Positions 29,554-38,037 of a stretch of 64,000 nt of DNA are shown here, one piece after another; positions within the stretch are counted from its first letter, which is position 1; each line of letters opens with the position of its first letter. A program made the translations under genes and the position numbers. The notes below the pieces were generated by a model, which was given only the letters and a program-made list of their open reading frames with translations, was not told the DNA's origin and searched no databases. The DNA is taken from contig CAMCWB010000004.1 of assembly GCA_945882315.1 (NCBI GenBank), positions 33,668 through 97,667 of the forward strand, in the 5' to 3' direction. The DNA comes from Bauldia litoralis (GTDB lineage Bacteria > Pseudomonadota > Alphaproteobacteria > Rhizobiales > Kaistiaceae).

Positions 29554-30684
29554 TTAACCCCACCATTGGTGCGTGTCGTTCACTATCGTGAACAGCATCA
29601 ACAGCATCAGGGCGGCAAAGCCCACGCGGAAGCCGTATTCCTGGATGCGGTCGGGCAGCGGCTTCCCGCGCAGCGCCTCGATCGCGTAGAAAAGCAGGTG
29701 CCCACCATCGAGGATGGGAACCGGAAAAAGATTGATAAGTCCGATACTTATCGAGAGAAGCGCGGCGAGATTGATCAGCGGCAGGAGGCCGAGTTCCGCC
29801 ACCTGGCCCGAGATCTGGGCAACCTTGATCGGCCCGCCGAGCTGGTCGGCCGATTCGTTGCCGAGGATCAGGTTGCCGATATAGACGAGCGTCCTGTCGA
29901 CCACGAACCACGTATCCTGGACCGCCAAAAGGGCCGCCTGGGGCAGCGCGTAGCGCTCGCGGGTGATATTCTCCGGCGTCGTCTGTCGCTGGATGCCGAG
30001 TTGCCCGACGCGCTGCTTGTTGCCGAAGCGGTCGGTGCTCTCCTTTAGGACGGGCGTCGCCACGATCGTGACGCTCTGGCCGGCGCGGTCGAGAACGATC
30101 GTCAGGGGCGTTCCCGCGTTGATGCTCACGGCGCGCTGGAAATCGCCGAAATTCCCGATTTCGACACCATCAAGCTGACGGATCACGTCGCCGGGCTGGA
30201 AGCCAGCCATCTCGGCGGCGCTGCCGGGCGCCACGCCGTCGACACGGGCCTCGGTCACCTCGCGGCCGTAGACCGCGAAGAGGAAAGTGAAGATCACGAT
30301 GGCGAGGATGAAGTTGGCGACCGGCCCGGCCACGACGATGGCGGCCCGCGCAGCAACCCCTTTGCTAGCAAAGGCATGTTTCCGCTCGGCGTCGCTCATC
30401 GTCTGCAGGGCGTCGCGGTCGGTGCCGCCCGCCTCGGTTTCGTCGCCGAGGAATTTCACATAGCCGCCAAGCGGAATCGCCGACAGTTTCCAGCGGGTTC
30501 CGTAGCGATCGGTAAAGCCGACGATCTCCGGGCCGAAGCCGACCGAGAATATCTTGACGCCGACGCCGCACCAGCGGCCGACAAGGAAATGGCCGAGCTC
30601 GTGGAAAAACACGACGATCGTCAGCACGAACAGGAAGCCGACCACCGTGTAGCCAAAGCTGCCCAGATAATCAAAAGGCGGCAT
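29554..30684 (-). CDS. rseP: Site-2 intramembrane zinc metalloprotease RseP
   Basis: This 376-residue integral membrane protease has HELGH at residues 28-32 in the first helix and LDGGH near residue 325 in the third conserved helix, giving the zinc site. One PDZ domain (about residues 125-205, PGSAAEMAGFQPGDVI) is seen, where E. coli RseP has two. It cleaves membrane-bound anti-sigma factors and leftover signal peptides. Whether this organism has a RseA-like substrate cannot be seen. It stands between dxr and bamA. Confidence 0.95.
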   Translation of the reverse strand: MPPFDYLGSFGYTVVGFLFVLTIVVFFHELGHFLVGRWCGVGVKIFSVGFGPEIVGFTDRYGTRWKLSAIPLGGYVKFLGDETEAGGTDRDALQTMSDAERKHAFASKGVAARAAIVVAGPVANFILAIVIFTFLFAVYGREVTEARVDGVAPGSAAEMAGFQPGDVIRQLDGVEIGNFGDFQRAVSINAGTPLTIVLDRAGQSVTIVATPVLKESTDRFGNKQRVGQLGIQRQTTPENITRERYALPQAALLAVQDTWFVVDRTLVYIGNLILGNESADQLGGPIKVAQISGQVAELGLLPLINLAALLSISIGLINLFPVPILDGGHLLFYAIEALRGKPLPDRIQEYGFRVGFAALMLLMLFTIVNDTHQWWG

Positions 30685-30699
30685 AGTGGTCCTTCTCCG

Positions 30700-31905
30700 T
30701 CAGCTGGCGATGCCGAGACCGGCGCGAGCTTGCATCAATTCTAGCGCGATCCGCCGCCCCTCGCGATCAAGATTGAGTGCGGCCTCCGTCGAGGCGGGCG
30801 TTTCGGTCGCAAGACCGGCAGCGCGCGCGACTGTCTCTTCCACCAATTCGGCGATTTCAAGGAAGCCGATGCGATGACGGAGGAACGCGTCCACGGCTAT
30901 CTCATTGGCAGCATTCATTATATTGGTTGCCCATCCGCCTGCGGCAAGGGCCTCGCGGGCGATCCGCAAGGCCGGAAAGCGGCGTGGGTCGGGGCGCTCG
31001 AAGGTCAAACTCCCCAGCGCGGCGAGATCGAGGCGCGGGCTGCCGCTTTCGGTCCGCTCCGGCCAGGCAAGGCAGTGCGCGATCGGGGTGCGCATGTCGG
31101 GCGCGCTCATCTGGGCGAGCATGGAACCATCACGGAAGGCGACGATGCCGTGCACGGCGGATTGGGGGTGAACCAGGACTTCGACCTTGTCGCCGGACAA
31201 TCCGAAGAGATGGTACGCCTCGATGATCTCAAGGCCCTTGTTCATCATCGTCGCGGAATCGACGGTGATCTTGGGGCCCATCGACCAATTGGGATGGCGG
31301 AGCGCCTGTTGCGGCGTCACCGCCGCCATCGCGTCGACCGTCCAGTCGCGGAACGGGCCGCCGGAGGCGGTCAGGATGATCTTCTCGACCGTATCGATCG
31401 CGTGGCCGCCGAGGGCCTGAAAGATGGCGTTGTGCTCGGAATCGACCGGCAGGATCGGCGGGCCGGCCCGGCGGGCCGCCGCGATGAAGAGCTCGCCGGC
31501 GCAGACCAGGCATTCCTTGTTGGCCAGCGCCACCTGAGCGCCCGCCTCGATCGCCGCCATTGTCGGCACGAGCCCGGCGGCGCCGACGATCGCCGCGATG
31601 ACGATGTCGGCCGGACGCGCGGCAGCATCGACGACCGCCGAATCGCCCGTCGCCGCCTCGATGCCGGTGCCGGCGAGCGCGTCCTTCAGGACGGCATAGG
31701 CGGCCGGATTGGCGATGACGGCGAGACGGGCGCCGACCGCCCTGGCGATCTCCGCCAGCTTGGCGGCATTGTCGTTGCCGGTGACCGCAACGACTTCGAA
31801 ATCGTCGGGCCGTTCGGCGATGACGGCGAGCGTGCTGGTGCCGATCGAGCCGGTGGCGCCGAGGATCGAAATCCGGCGCCGGGCACGCGGCGATGCGGCT
31901 ACCAC
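30700..31905 (-). CDS. dxr: 1-deoxy-D-xylulose 5-phosphate reductoisomerase
   Basis: This 401-residue enzyme converts DXP to MEP in isoprenoid synthesis using NADPH. The N-terminal RISILGATGSIGTSTL binds NADPH, and the metal/substrate site shows LPVDSEHNAIFQ. Further conserved segments are ILTASGGPFRD, HPNWSMGPKITVDSATMMNK and VHPQSAVHGIV. The start is taken as a GTG that overlaps the cdsA stop by 7 bases; no ATG lies suitably close. The family length supports this. Confidence 0.95.
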   Translation of the reverse strand: MVAASPRARRRISILGATGSIGTSTLAVIAERPDDFEVVAVTGNDNAAKLAEIARAVGARLAVIANPAAYAVLKDALAGTGIEAATGDSAVVDAAARPADIVIAAIVGAAGLVPTMAAIEAGAQVALANKECLVCAGELFIAAARRAGPPILPVDSEHNAIFQALGGHAIDTVEKIILTASGGPFRDWTVDAMAAVTPQQALRHPNWSMGPKITVDSATMMNKGLEIIEAYHLFGLSGDKVEVLVHPQSAVHGIVAFRDGSMLAQMSAPDMRTPIAHCLAWPERTESGSPRLDLAALGSLTFERPDPRRFPALRIAREALAAGGWATNIMNAANEIAVDAFLRHRIGFLEIAELVEETVARAAGLATETPASTEAALNLDREGRRIALELMQARAGLGIAS

Positions 31906-32738
31906 AGCAGGAGCCCTCGCCCGATGCCGTCGGCGCCGCCATGGACGGCGCCGATACCGGCCGCCGATGCGGTCGCGAAGATAAGCCCGTCGACGCGGTC
32001 CATGATGCCGCCATGGCCGGGAATGAGGCTGCCGGAATCCTTGGCGCCGAAGCGGCGCTTCACCCAGGATTCGAAGAGGTCGCCGGCCTGGCAGAAGACC
32101 GAGAGGACGATGGCGACGGCGATCAGGGGCACGGTCAGCGGCACGTCCTGCGTCAGTCGGGCGGCGGCACAGCCGGCGAGAACCGCCGCCGCAAGGCCGC
32201 CGATCGCACCGGACCAGGTCTTCTTCGGCGAGATGACTGGCGACAATTTCGGGCCGCCGATCAGGCGGCCGGCGAAGTAGGCGCCGGAATCGGTCGCCCA
32301 GACGACGGCCAGCACGAAGAACAGCGCGGCGAAGCCGTATTCGGGGGCTTCCCGGATCGCCATGATGCCGATGCCGAGCACCGCCGCGTAGACGATGCCG
32401 GAGGGAAGCCAGGCCTCCCGAAAGACCACCGCGGCGGCGATGGTCGCGAGGCCGGCGATCGCGCAGGCCAGGAGCGTCATGCCGAAGCCGGCGGCCAGGA
32501 TAGCCGCCACGAGGGCAACGGCAAAAACGATGCTCCGTTCGGACTTGCCGCTGGTCATGCGCACCCATTCGAAGAGCACGATGACGGCGAAGAAGGCGGC
32601 GACGACCGTTGCCACCAGGCCGCCGAGATAGGCGGCGCCGAGCGCCAGCGAAAGGAGAACGACCGACGATACCGTCCTCAGGAGGAGGTCACCGGAGCCG
32701 CCGCTGCGCTGCGCCTGCGCCCCGTCCTGGATATTCAC
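31899..32738 (-). CDS. cdsA: Phosphatidate cytidylyltransferase
   Basis: This 279-residue membrane protein makes CDP-diacylglycerol from CTP and phosphatidate for phospholipid synthesis. About eight hydrophobic helices are seen. The family signature near the C terminus is intact ([18 protein letters not shown] followed by DRVD). Its start overlaps the uppS stop by 4 bases and its stop overlaps dxr, so uppS-cdsA-dxr are tightly coupled. Confidence 0.95.
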   Translation of the reverse strand: MNIQDGAQAQRSGGSGDLLLRTVSSVVLLSLALGAAYLGGLVATVVAAFFAVIVLFEWVRMTSGKSERSIVFAVALVAAILAAGFGMTLLACAIAGLATIAAAVVFREAWLPSGIVYAAVLGIGIMAIREAPEYGFAALFFVLAVVWATDSGAYFAGRLIGGPKLSPVISPKKTWSGAIGGLAAAVLAGCAAARLTQDVPLTVPLIAVAIVLSVFCQAGDLFESWVKRRFGAKDSGSLIPGHGGIMDRVDGLIFATASAAGIGAVHGGADGIGRGLLLW

Positions 32739-33502
32739 ACGCCACTCCCGGCGATGCCGCCGAAGCGCCGGCTTCTGGCGGCGTATTCATCCAGCGCCGC
32801 ATTGAAGGACGCCGCGTCGAAATCCGGCCAGAGCACCGGCAGGAAGACCAGTTCGGCATACGCCGCCTGCCAGAGCAGGAAATTGCTGAGGCGATATTCG
32901 CCGCTGGTCCGGATGACGAGATCGAGGTCGGGGAAAGCGGCGGTGTCGAGATCGGCGGCGAGTATCGCCTCGTCGATCGCGGCGGGATCGAGAGTGCCCG
33001 CCTGGACGCGTTCGGCGACGCGGCGGACGGCGCGGACGATCTCGTCGCGGCTGCCGTAGTTGAAGGCGACGACAAGCGTCAGCCGGCTGTTGGCGGCAGT
33101 GAGCCGCTCGGCCTCGGCGATCAGGGACAGGATGTCGGAGGGCAGCCTTTCGCGGCTGCCGATGACCTTTACCCTCACCCCCTGGCGGTGCAGGTCGGCA
33201 AGGTCGCGCCGGATGAAAAGCCGCAGAAGGCCGAAGAGGAACTCGACCTCCTCGACAGGCCGCGACCAGTTCTCCGAGGAGAAGCTGAAGAGCGTCAGGC
33301 AGGCAACGCCGCGCTTCAGGGCGACATCGACCGCGCGGCGCACGGCTTCAACGCCGCGCCGGTGCCCCTCGCTCCGGAAAAGTCCTCTGGAGGCGGCCCA
33401 GCGGCCGTTGCCATCCATGATGATGCCGACATGCCGCGGCAGCGCCGCTTCGCACCCGGCGGGATCGCCATTCACCGTGCGCGGAACCGTGTTCGCCGTC
33501 AT
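32735..33502 (-). CDS. uppS: Undecaprenyl diphosphate synthase (cis-prenyltransferase)
   Basis: This 255-residue cis-prenyltransferase builds the C55 lipid carrier for peptidoglycan and other envelope polymers. The catalytic Asp30 is in [10 protein letters not shown]. Other family motifs are [23 protein letters not shown] and [19 protein letters not shown]. Length and motifs are standard. It is placed between frr and cdsA as in most bacteria. Confidence 0.96.
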   Translation of the reverse strand: MTANTVPRTVNGDPAGCEAALPRHVGIIMDGNGRWAASRGLFRSEGHRRGVEAVRRAVDVALKRGVACLTLFSFSSENWSRPVEEVEFLFGLLRLFIRRDLADLHRQGVRVKVIGSRERLPSDILSLIAEAERLTAANSRLTLVVAFNYGSRDEIVRAVRRVAERVQAGTLDPAAIDEAILAADLDTAAFPDLDLVIRTSGEYRLSNFLLWQAAYAELVFLPVLWPDFDAASFNAALDEYAARSRRFGGIAGSGV

Positions 33503-33522
33503 CGGGGCGCGTCACCCAGCAA

Positions 33523-34071
33523 CTAGACCTGAGTGATCTCTCCTTCCTTTGTGGCAAGAAGAGTATCGATCTCACTAATTGTCGAATCTGTCATCTTCTG
33601 AATCTGCTCGGCGGTCTTCTTCTGTTCGTCTTCGCTCATTCCGCCGTCTTTTTCTTCGCGCTTGAGAAGATCGAGAGCGTCGCGCCGGACATGGCGCACG
33701 GCAACCCGCGCCTGTTCCGTATACTTATGGGCAACCTTTACCAATTCCTGACGACGCTCGGCATTGAGCTCGGGAATCGGGATGCGCAGAAGCTGGCCCT
33801 CGGCGATCGGATTGAGCCCGAGATTCGACTCGCGGATGGCGCGATCGACGGCCTGGCTCATCGACCGGTCCCAGACCTGGACCGAGATCATCCGCGGCTC
33901 GGGAATGCTGATGGTCGCGACCTGGTTGAGCGGCATGTGGCTGCCATAGGCCTCGACCATGATCGGCTCGACAAGGCTGATCGAAGCGCGGCCGGTGCGC
34001 AGGCCCGAAAGCTCGCTCTTGAGGGAGGCAACGGCGCCCTGCATGCGGCGGTTGATATCGGCGAGATCCAT
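33523..34071 (-). CDS. frr: Ribosome recycling factor
   Basis: This 182-residue protein, together with EF-G, splits post-termination ribosomes. The three-helix bundle and the beta/alpha/beta domain are recognisable from [21 protein letters not shown] and [16 protein letters not shown] chose the ATG at 34071 because GAGG lies 6 bases upstream; a TTG four codons earlier overlaps that site. The length is close to the usual 185. Confidence 0.97.
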   Translation of the reverse strand: MDLADINRRMQGAVASLKSELSGLRTGRASISLVEPIMVEAYGSHMPLNQVATISIPEPRMISVQVWDRSMSQAVDRAIRESNLGLNPIAEGQLLRIPIPELNAERRQELVKVAHKYTEQARVAVRHVRRDALDLLKREEKDGGMSEDEQKKTAEQIQKMTDSTISEIDTLLATKEGEITQV

Positions 34072-34145
34072 GGGAAACCTCAATAATTACAAAGCCCGAC
34101 TAGCCAGCCCCGTAGCAGTTCCGGGCGGCGCGGAGCTCGGGCGTT

Positions 34146-34868
34146 TCAACTGTCGGCGACGATGGTCGCCCGTCCCGCACCCTTGAGAATATCGACGAAG
34201 GCGCCGGGCTGGCGAATGGAAAAAACGATTAGCGGAATACGGTTGTCGCGGGCAAGGGCTACGGCCGCGGCATCCATGACTTCGAGGCCCTTGGCGAGGA
34301 CGTCGGCATGAGTCAGCCGCTCGAAACGGGTGGCGTTCGGATCCTTCTTGGGGTCGGCCGAATAGATGCCGTCGACATTGGTCCCCTTGAAGAGGGCGTC
34401 GCAACCCATCTCGGCGGCCCGCAGCGCGGCGCCGGAATCGGTCGTGAAGAAGGGATTGCCGGTGCCGCCGGCGAAGACCAGCACGCTGCCCTCGTTGAAG
34501 ACCTCTTTGGCCCGCTGCTGGGTGAAGGTCTCGCAGATGGTCGGGACGGGTACGGCCGAAAAAACATGGGCCGGAATGCCGCGCCTGGAGAGACCTTCCT
34601 GCAGGGCAAGCGAATTCATCACCGTCGCCAGCATCCCCATATGGTCGCCGGCGACGCGGTTGCCGCCCTTGCCGGCGATGGTCATGCCCCGGAAGATGTT
34701 GCCGCCACCGGTGACCAGCGCGACGCGGACGCCGAGGTTCAGGGCGTCGCCGATTTCACCGGCGACGCGGTCGACCATCTTGTCGTCGATGCCGAATTGC
34801 TGATCGCCGAGAAGCGCTTCGCCGGAAAGCTTGAGGAGGACCTTCCTGTAGCGAAGCTCAGGCATCAT
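34146..34868 (-). CDS. pyrH: Uridylate kinase
   Basis: This 240-residue amino-acid-kinase-fold enzyme phosphorylates UMP. Signatures are RKVLLKLSGEALLGD near the start, VTGGGNIFRG for nucleotide binding, and TNVDGIYSADPKKDPNA. Two adjacent ATG codons (34868 and 34865) are possible starts; a TTG 11 codons upstream seems less likely. It follows tsf, the usual rpsB-tsf-pyrH-frr order. Confidence 0.97.
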   Translation of the reverse strand: MMPELRYRKVLLKLSGEALLGDQQFGIDDKMVDRVAGEIGDALNLGVRVALVTGGGNIFRGMTIAGKGGNRVAGDHMGMLATVMNSLALQEGLSRRGIPAHVFSAVPVPTICETFTQQRAKEVFNEGSVLVFAGGTGNPFFTTDSGAALRAAEMGCDALFKGTNVDGIYSADPKKDPNATRFERLTHADVLAKGLEVMDAAAVALARDNRIPLIVFSIRQPGAFVDILKGAGRATIVADS

Positions 34869-34925
34869 CGCTCGATTCGTTCCGGGGCCAAAGATCGGCA
34901 ATCCGGATACACGATGCTCAAAGGC

Positions 34926-34954
34926 CTGTCACCCGCCGCAAGGGCGGGCAACAG
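34926..34954 (-). terminator. Hairpin between tsf and pyrH
   Basis: An inverted repeat in which CTGT-CCCGCC pairs with GGCGGG-ACAG lies just after tsf. Few T residues follow, so it may be a partial terminator that lowers pyrH-frr expression relative to rpsB-tsf. Confidence 0.45.
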
Positions 34955-34962
34955 GAATGAGG

Positions 34963-35886
34963 TTACTTCTTGCCTGCCGCGGCCGCGACCTCGGCGGCAA
35001 AGTCGCTCTCTTCCTTCTCGACGCCCTCGCCGATCCGGAACACGACGAACTTCGCGACCTCGACCGGACCGCCGACATCGCCCTCGGCGGCCTTCACGGC
35101 CTGGCCGACGGTCTTCTCGGTGTCGACGACGAAGGCCTGCGACAGCAGCACGACCTCCTCGTAGAACTTGCGGACGCGGCCTTCGACCATCTTCTCGATG
35201 ATCGCCTCGGGCTTGCCCGATTCGCGCGCCTGCTCGGCATAGACGGAGCGTTCGCGGGCGACGACCTCGGGGTCGAGTTCCTCGACGCGGACGGCGAGCG
35301 GGTTGGCGGCGGCGACATGCATCGCGACCTGACGGCCGATGCCGGAAAGTTTCTCGGCCGGCGCGGCCGAGGAAAGTCCGACCAGCACGCCGATCTTGCC
35401 GAGACCCGGCGCGACCGCGCTGTGGATGTAGCTCGCGACATGGCCCGAGGGCACGAACACCACCGCCACGCGGCGGAGCGTTATGTTCTCGCCGATCGTG
35501 GCGACGGCAGCCTTGATCGCCTCGTCGACGGTCGCGCCATTGGCCATCTTGGCCGCCTGCACCGCGGCGAGCGAGCCGTCGGTGCCGAGCGCCGCTTCGG
35601 CGACGCCGGAAACCAGCTTCTGGAAGTCGGCGTTGCGGGCAACGAAGTCGGTCTCGGAATTGACCTCGACCATGACGGCGAGATTGCCCGAGCCGGCGAC
35701 GCCGATCAGGCCTTCGGCGGCAACGCGGCCGGCCTTCTTGGCAGCCTTGGACAGGCCCTTGGCGCGCAGCCAGTCGACGGCCGCCTCGACGTCGCCCGAC
35801 GTCTCGGTCAGCGCCGATTTGCAGTCCATCATGCCCGCGCCGGTCTTGTCGCGGAGTTCTTTCACCATGCTGGCGGAAATGCTCAT
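34963..35886 (-). CDS. tsf: Translation elongation factor Ts
   Basis: This 307-residue nucleotide exchange factor acts on EF-Tu. The N-terminal UBA-like part has [19 protein letters not shown] and ALTE, and the core has [13 protein letters not shown]. The start [11 protein letters not shown] is the usual alphaproteobacterial form. It lies 93 bases after rpsB. Confidence 0.97.
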   Translation of the reverse strand: MSISASMVKELRDKTGAGMMDCKSALTETSGDVEAAVDWLRAKGLSKAAKKAGRVAAEGLIGVAGSGNLAVMVEVNSETDFVARNADFQKLVSGVAEAALGTDGSLAAVQAAKMANGATVDEAIKAAVATIGENITLRRVAVVFVPSGHVASYIHSAVAPGLGKIGVLVGLSSAAPAEKLSGIGRQVAMHVAAANPLAVRVEELDPEVVARERSVYAEQARESGKPEAIIEKMVEGRVRKFYEEVVLLSQAFVVDTEKTVGQAVKAAEGDVGGPVEVAKFVVFRIGEGVEKEESDFAAEVAAAAGKK

Positions 35887-35979
35887 GTCGAGCCTCTCGT
35901 CGCTATGCGATCGATCGCTTTTTCGGGGAAGAGTATCGGCCGCCTATATGGGGGCGGCCGATGAAACTTGTAAGACGGC

Positions 35980-37023
35980 TCAGGCGCCGGTGACCAAGGC
36001 CTTGGCCTGCCCGATCCAATCGTCGCGCTGGACGCGGCCCTTGGAGTTGAGGGCGAGATCGACCTTCTCCAGATCCTCGTCCGTGAAGTTGGCGATCTGC
36101 ACGAGCTTGGTGACGCCAAGCTGGCGGAGCTTCTTCTCGAGCGAGGGACCAACGCCGGTGATCTTCTTGAGATCGTCCGGATCGCCGGCCGGGGCTTCGA
36201 ACAGGGCCTCGACGGTGGCATCGCCATTCGTCGGCTTGCTGGTCTCGGTGCCATTCGGGGCGCTGGCGGTCGGCTCGAGAATGGTCGGCTCGATGATGGT
36301 CTCCTGGGCGCCGATATCGACACCGGACGTGCCCTGGGCCCGCGAGATGCCGTCGATCGCGGCGCGCGCAATCAGGTCGCAATAGAGCGTGATGGCGCGG
36401 CCGGCGTCGTCATTGCCGGGGATCGGGTAGGTGATGTGATCCGGATCGGAGTTCGAATCGACGATCGCGGCGACCGGAATATTGAGCCGGTTGGCCTCGT
36501 CGATCGCGATCTTTTCCTTGTTGGTGTCGATCACGAAGATGAGGTCGGGAACGCCGCCCATGTCCTTGATGCCGCCAAGGGCCTTCTCGAGCTTGTCCTT
36601 CTCGCGGGTGAGCGTGAGAAGCTCCTTCTTGGTGAGGCCCTGGGCCCCGCCGCCGAGGAGGTTGTCGAGTTCGCGAAGGCGCTGGATCGACTTGGAGATG
36701 GTCTTCCAGTTGGTCAGCATGCCGCCAAGCCAGCGGGCGTTGACGTAATACTGGGCCGACCGCTTGGCCGCCGCCGTGATCGGCTCGGCCGCCTGGCGCT
36801 TGGTGCCGACGAAGAGAACGCGGCCGCCACCGGCAACCGTATCGCTCACCGCCTCGAGGGCGCGATAGAGCAAGGGAACGGTCTGGGCGAGGTCGAGAAT
36901 GTGGATGTTGTTGCGCGACCCGTAGATGAACGGGGTCATTTTCGGGTTCCAGCGATGTTTCTGGTGGCCGAAATGAACGCCTGCTTCGAGAAGCTGGCGC
37001 ATAGAAAAATCGGGCAGTGCCAT
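35980..37023 (-). CDS. rpsB: 30S ribosomal protein S2 with a C-terminal helix-hairpin-helix extension
   Basis: Residues 1 to about 230 are a standard S2 ([39 protein letters not shown] with one variation). The 347-residue protein is about 100 residues longer than E. coli S2. An acidic, Thr/Pro-rich linker leads to a C-terminal domain at about residues 285-347 with [15 protein letters not shown] and [15 protein letters not shown], a helix-hairpin-helix type seen in other rhizobial proteins. AAGGAG stands 12 bases before the ATG. It heads the rpsB-tsf-pyrH-frr-uppS-cdsA-dxr-rseP-bamA run. Confidence 0.96.
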   Translation of the reverse strand: MALPDFSMRQLLEAGVHFGHQKHRWNPKMTPFIYGSRNNIHILDLAQTVPLLYRALEAVSDTVAGGGRVLFVGTKRQAAEPITAAAKRSAQYYVNARWLGGMLTNWKTISKSIQRLRELDNLLGGGAQGLTKKELLTLTREKDKLEKALGGIKDMGGVPDLIFVIDTNKEKIAIDEANRLNIPVAAIVDSNSDPDHITYPIPGNDDAGRAITLYCDLIARAAIDGISRAQGTSGVDIGAQETIIEPTILEPTASAPNGTETSKPTNGDATVEALFEAPAGDPDDLKKITGVGPSLEKKLRQLGVTKLVQIANFTDEDLEKVDLALNSKGRVQRDDWIGQAKALVTGA

Positions 37024-37159
37024 GACTACCTGTCTCCTTTTACCGGTTCTGCCTCCGCGGGGATGCGGCCGAAGCCGCCGCCTGTTTCCAGGCACCGGAT
37101 GGTTCGTTCGTCCAGCGAGCCGGACGGTTGAGCCAATCCCCGCGTGTGTGATGGAGGGG

Positions 37160-37188
37160 CTTATAGGAAGGTAGGGACGGGAAAGCAA
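37160..37188 (-). promoter_or_regulatory. Probable housekeeping promoter of the rpsB operon
   Basis: On the minus strand TTGCTT (37188-37183), a 17-base spacer and TATAAG (37165-37160) form a good sigma-70-type promoter. The predicted transcript begins near 37153, leaving a leader of about 130 bases that could carry S2 autoregulation. The rest of the 347-base gap 37024-37370 shows no gene. Confidence 0.6.
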
Positions 37189-37370
37189 GCGCGGCACCAA
37201 ATTCGCCCAATCCCTGAACTTACCGCATTTCAAAGGCTCTCGCCTTTCCTGGAGCTCCTGCTCTCCATCCATCCGCCACCAAGCTCAGCTCGCGGACGCA
37301 TACCTCTGGTCAATCGTTAACGCCCGATATCCCCGATCCTACGGTCATGGCTGATTTCAGGGAGGACGAA

Positions 37371-37874
37371 ATGGCGAGCAAGGCTGCCTTCACGCCCGAG
37401 GAATGGGCGCAAATCGTCGCCAGCCCGATGGTCGCGGGAATGGCCATCACTGCAGCCGATCCCGGCGGCCTCTGGAGCATCTTGCGCGAAAGCATCGCGG
37501 GCGGAAGTTCTCTGGTCCGGGTGAAGCAGGACGTCGCGGCGAACCCGTTGGCCAAGGCAATTGCCGAAGACGTAGAGAACGCAGACACGCGCACCTCTGT
37601 CCGCGACGCGACACAAGCGAAATTCAAGGGCGTTCAGGTGGGCGAACTGAGGGCCAAGGCGATCGAGGAACTTCGGTCGGTCGCGGCGCTCGTCGATGCA
37701 AAGGCTCCGGCAGACGCATCAGGCTTCAAGACCTGGCTGTATGAAGTTGCTCAACGGACGGCGGAGGCGGGCAAGGAAGGCGGCTTTTTGGGTTTCGGCG
37801 GCGTCGCGGTCAGCGATGCAGAGCGTGCGACCTTGGCCGAGATACAGGCAGCACTCGGCACCCGATCGGCCTGA
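37371..37874 (+). CDS. Small soluble protein of unknown function
   Basis: This 167-residue protein starts at MASKAAFTPEEWAQI after a good AGGGAGGACGAA site; an in-frame ATG 24 bases upstream is less likely. It is rich in Ala, Glu and Lys and should be largely helical, with no membrane segment or signal peptide. No family is recognised. Near the C terminus, GGFLGFGGVAVSDAERATL is the most distinctive segment. It is a single gene between the rpsB promoter and the dnaE 3' end, and codon use looks like its neighbours. Confidence 0.82.
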   Translation: MASKAAFTPEEWAQIVASPMVAGMAITAADPGGLWSILRESIAGGSSLVRVKQDVAANPLAKAIAEDVENADTRTSVRDATQAKFKGVQVGELRAKAIEELRSVAALVDAKAPADASGFKTWLYEVAQRTAEAGKEGGFLGFGGVAVSDAERATLAEIQAALGTRSA

Positions 37875-37942
37875 CACACGACGCTGCGTTCATTTGATCG
37901 TCAGTATCACCCCACCCCGCTGTCGTACTTCGCACGCCAGTG

Positions 37943-37966
37943 CCCCTCCCCCTCCATGGGAGAAGG
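37943..37966. repeat. Degenerate copy of the CCCTCTCCC-type extragenic repeat
   Basis: CCCTCCCCCTCCATGGGAGA resembles the stem of the repeats at 5799 and 5978 but the palindrome is imperfect. It lies between the convergent ends of the unknown gene and dnaE. No coding signal is seen in 37875-38037. Confidence 0.4.
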
Positions 37967-38037
37967 TAGCGAAGCAACGCCCGCTAGCGATTCCGGCGGG
38001 CCCGTCTTAGGGCGGCGAAGTCGTCTCTAGGTGACGC

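Noticed and set aside
34072..34083. TTG start giving ribosome recycling factor four more residues
   Set aside because: It overlaps the GAGG ribosome site that serves the ATG at 34071.
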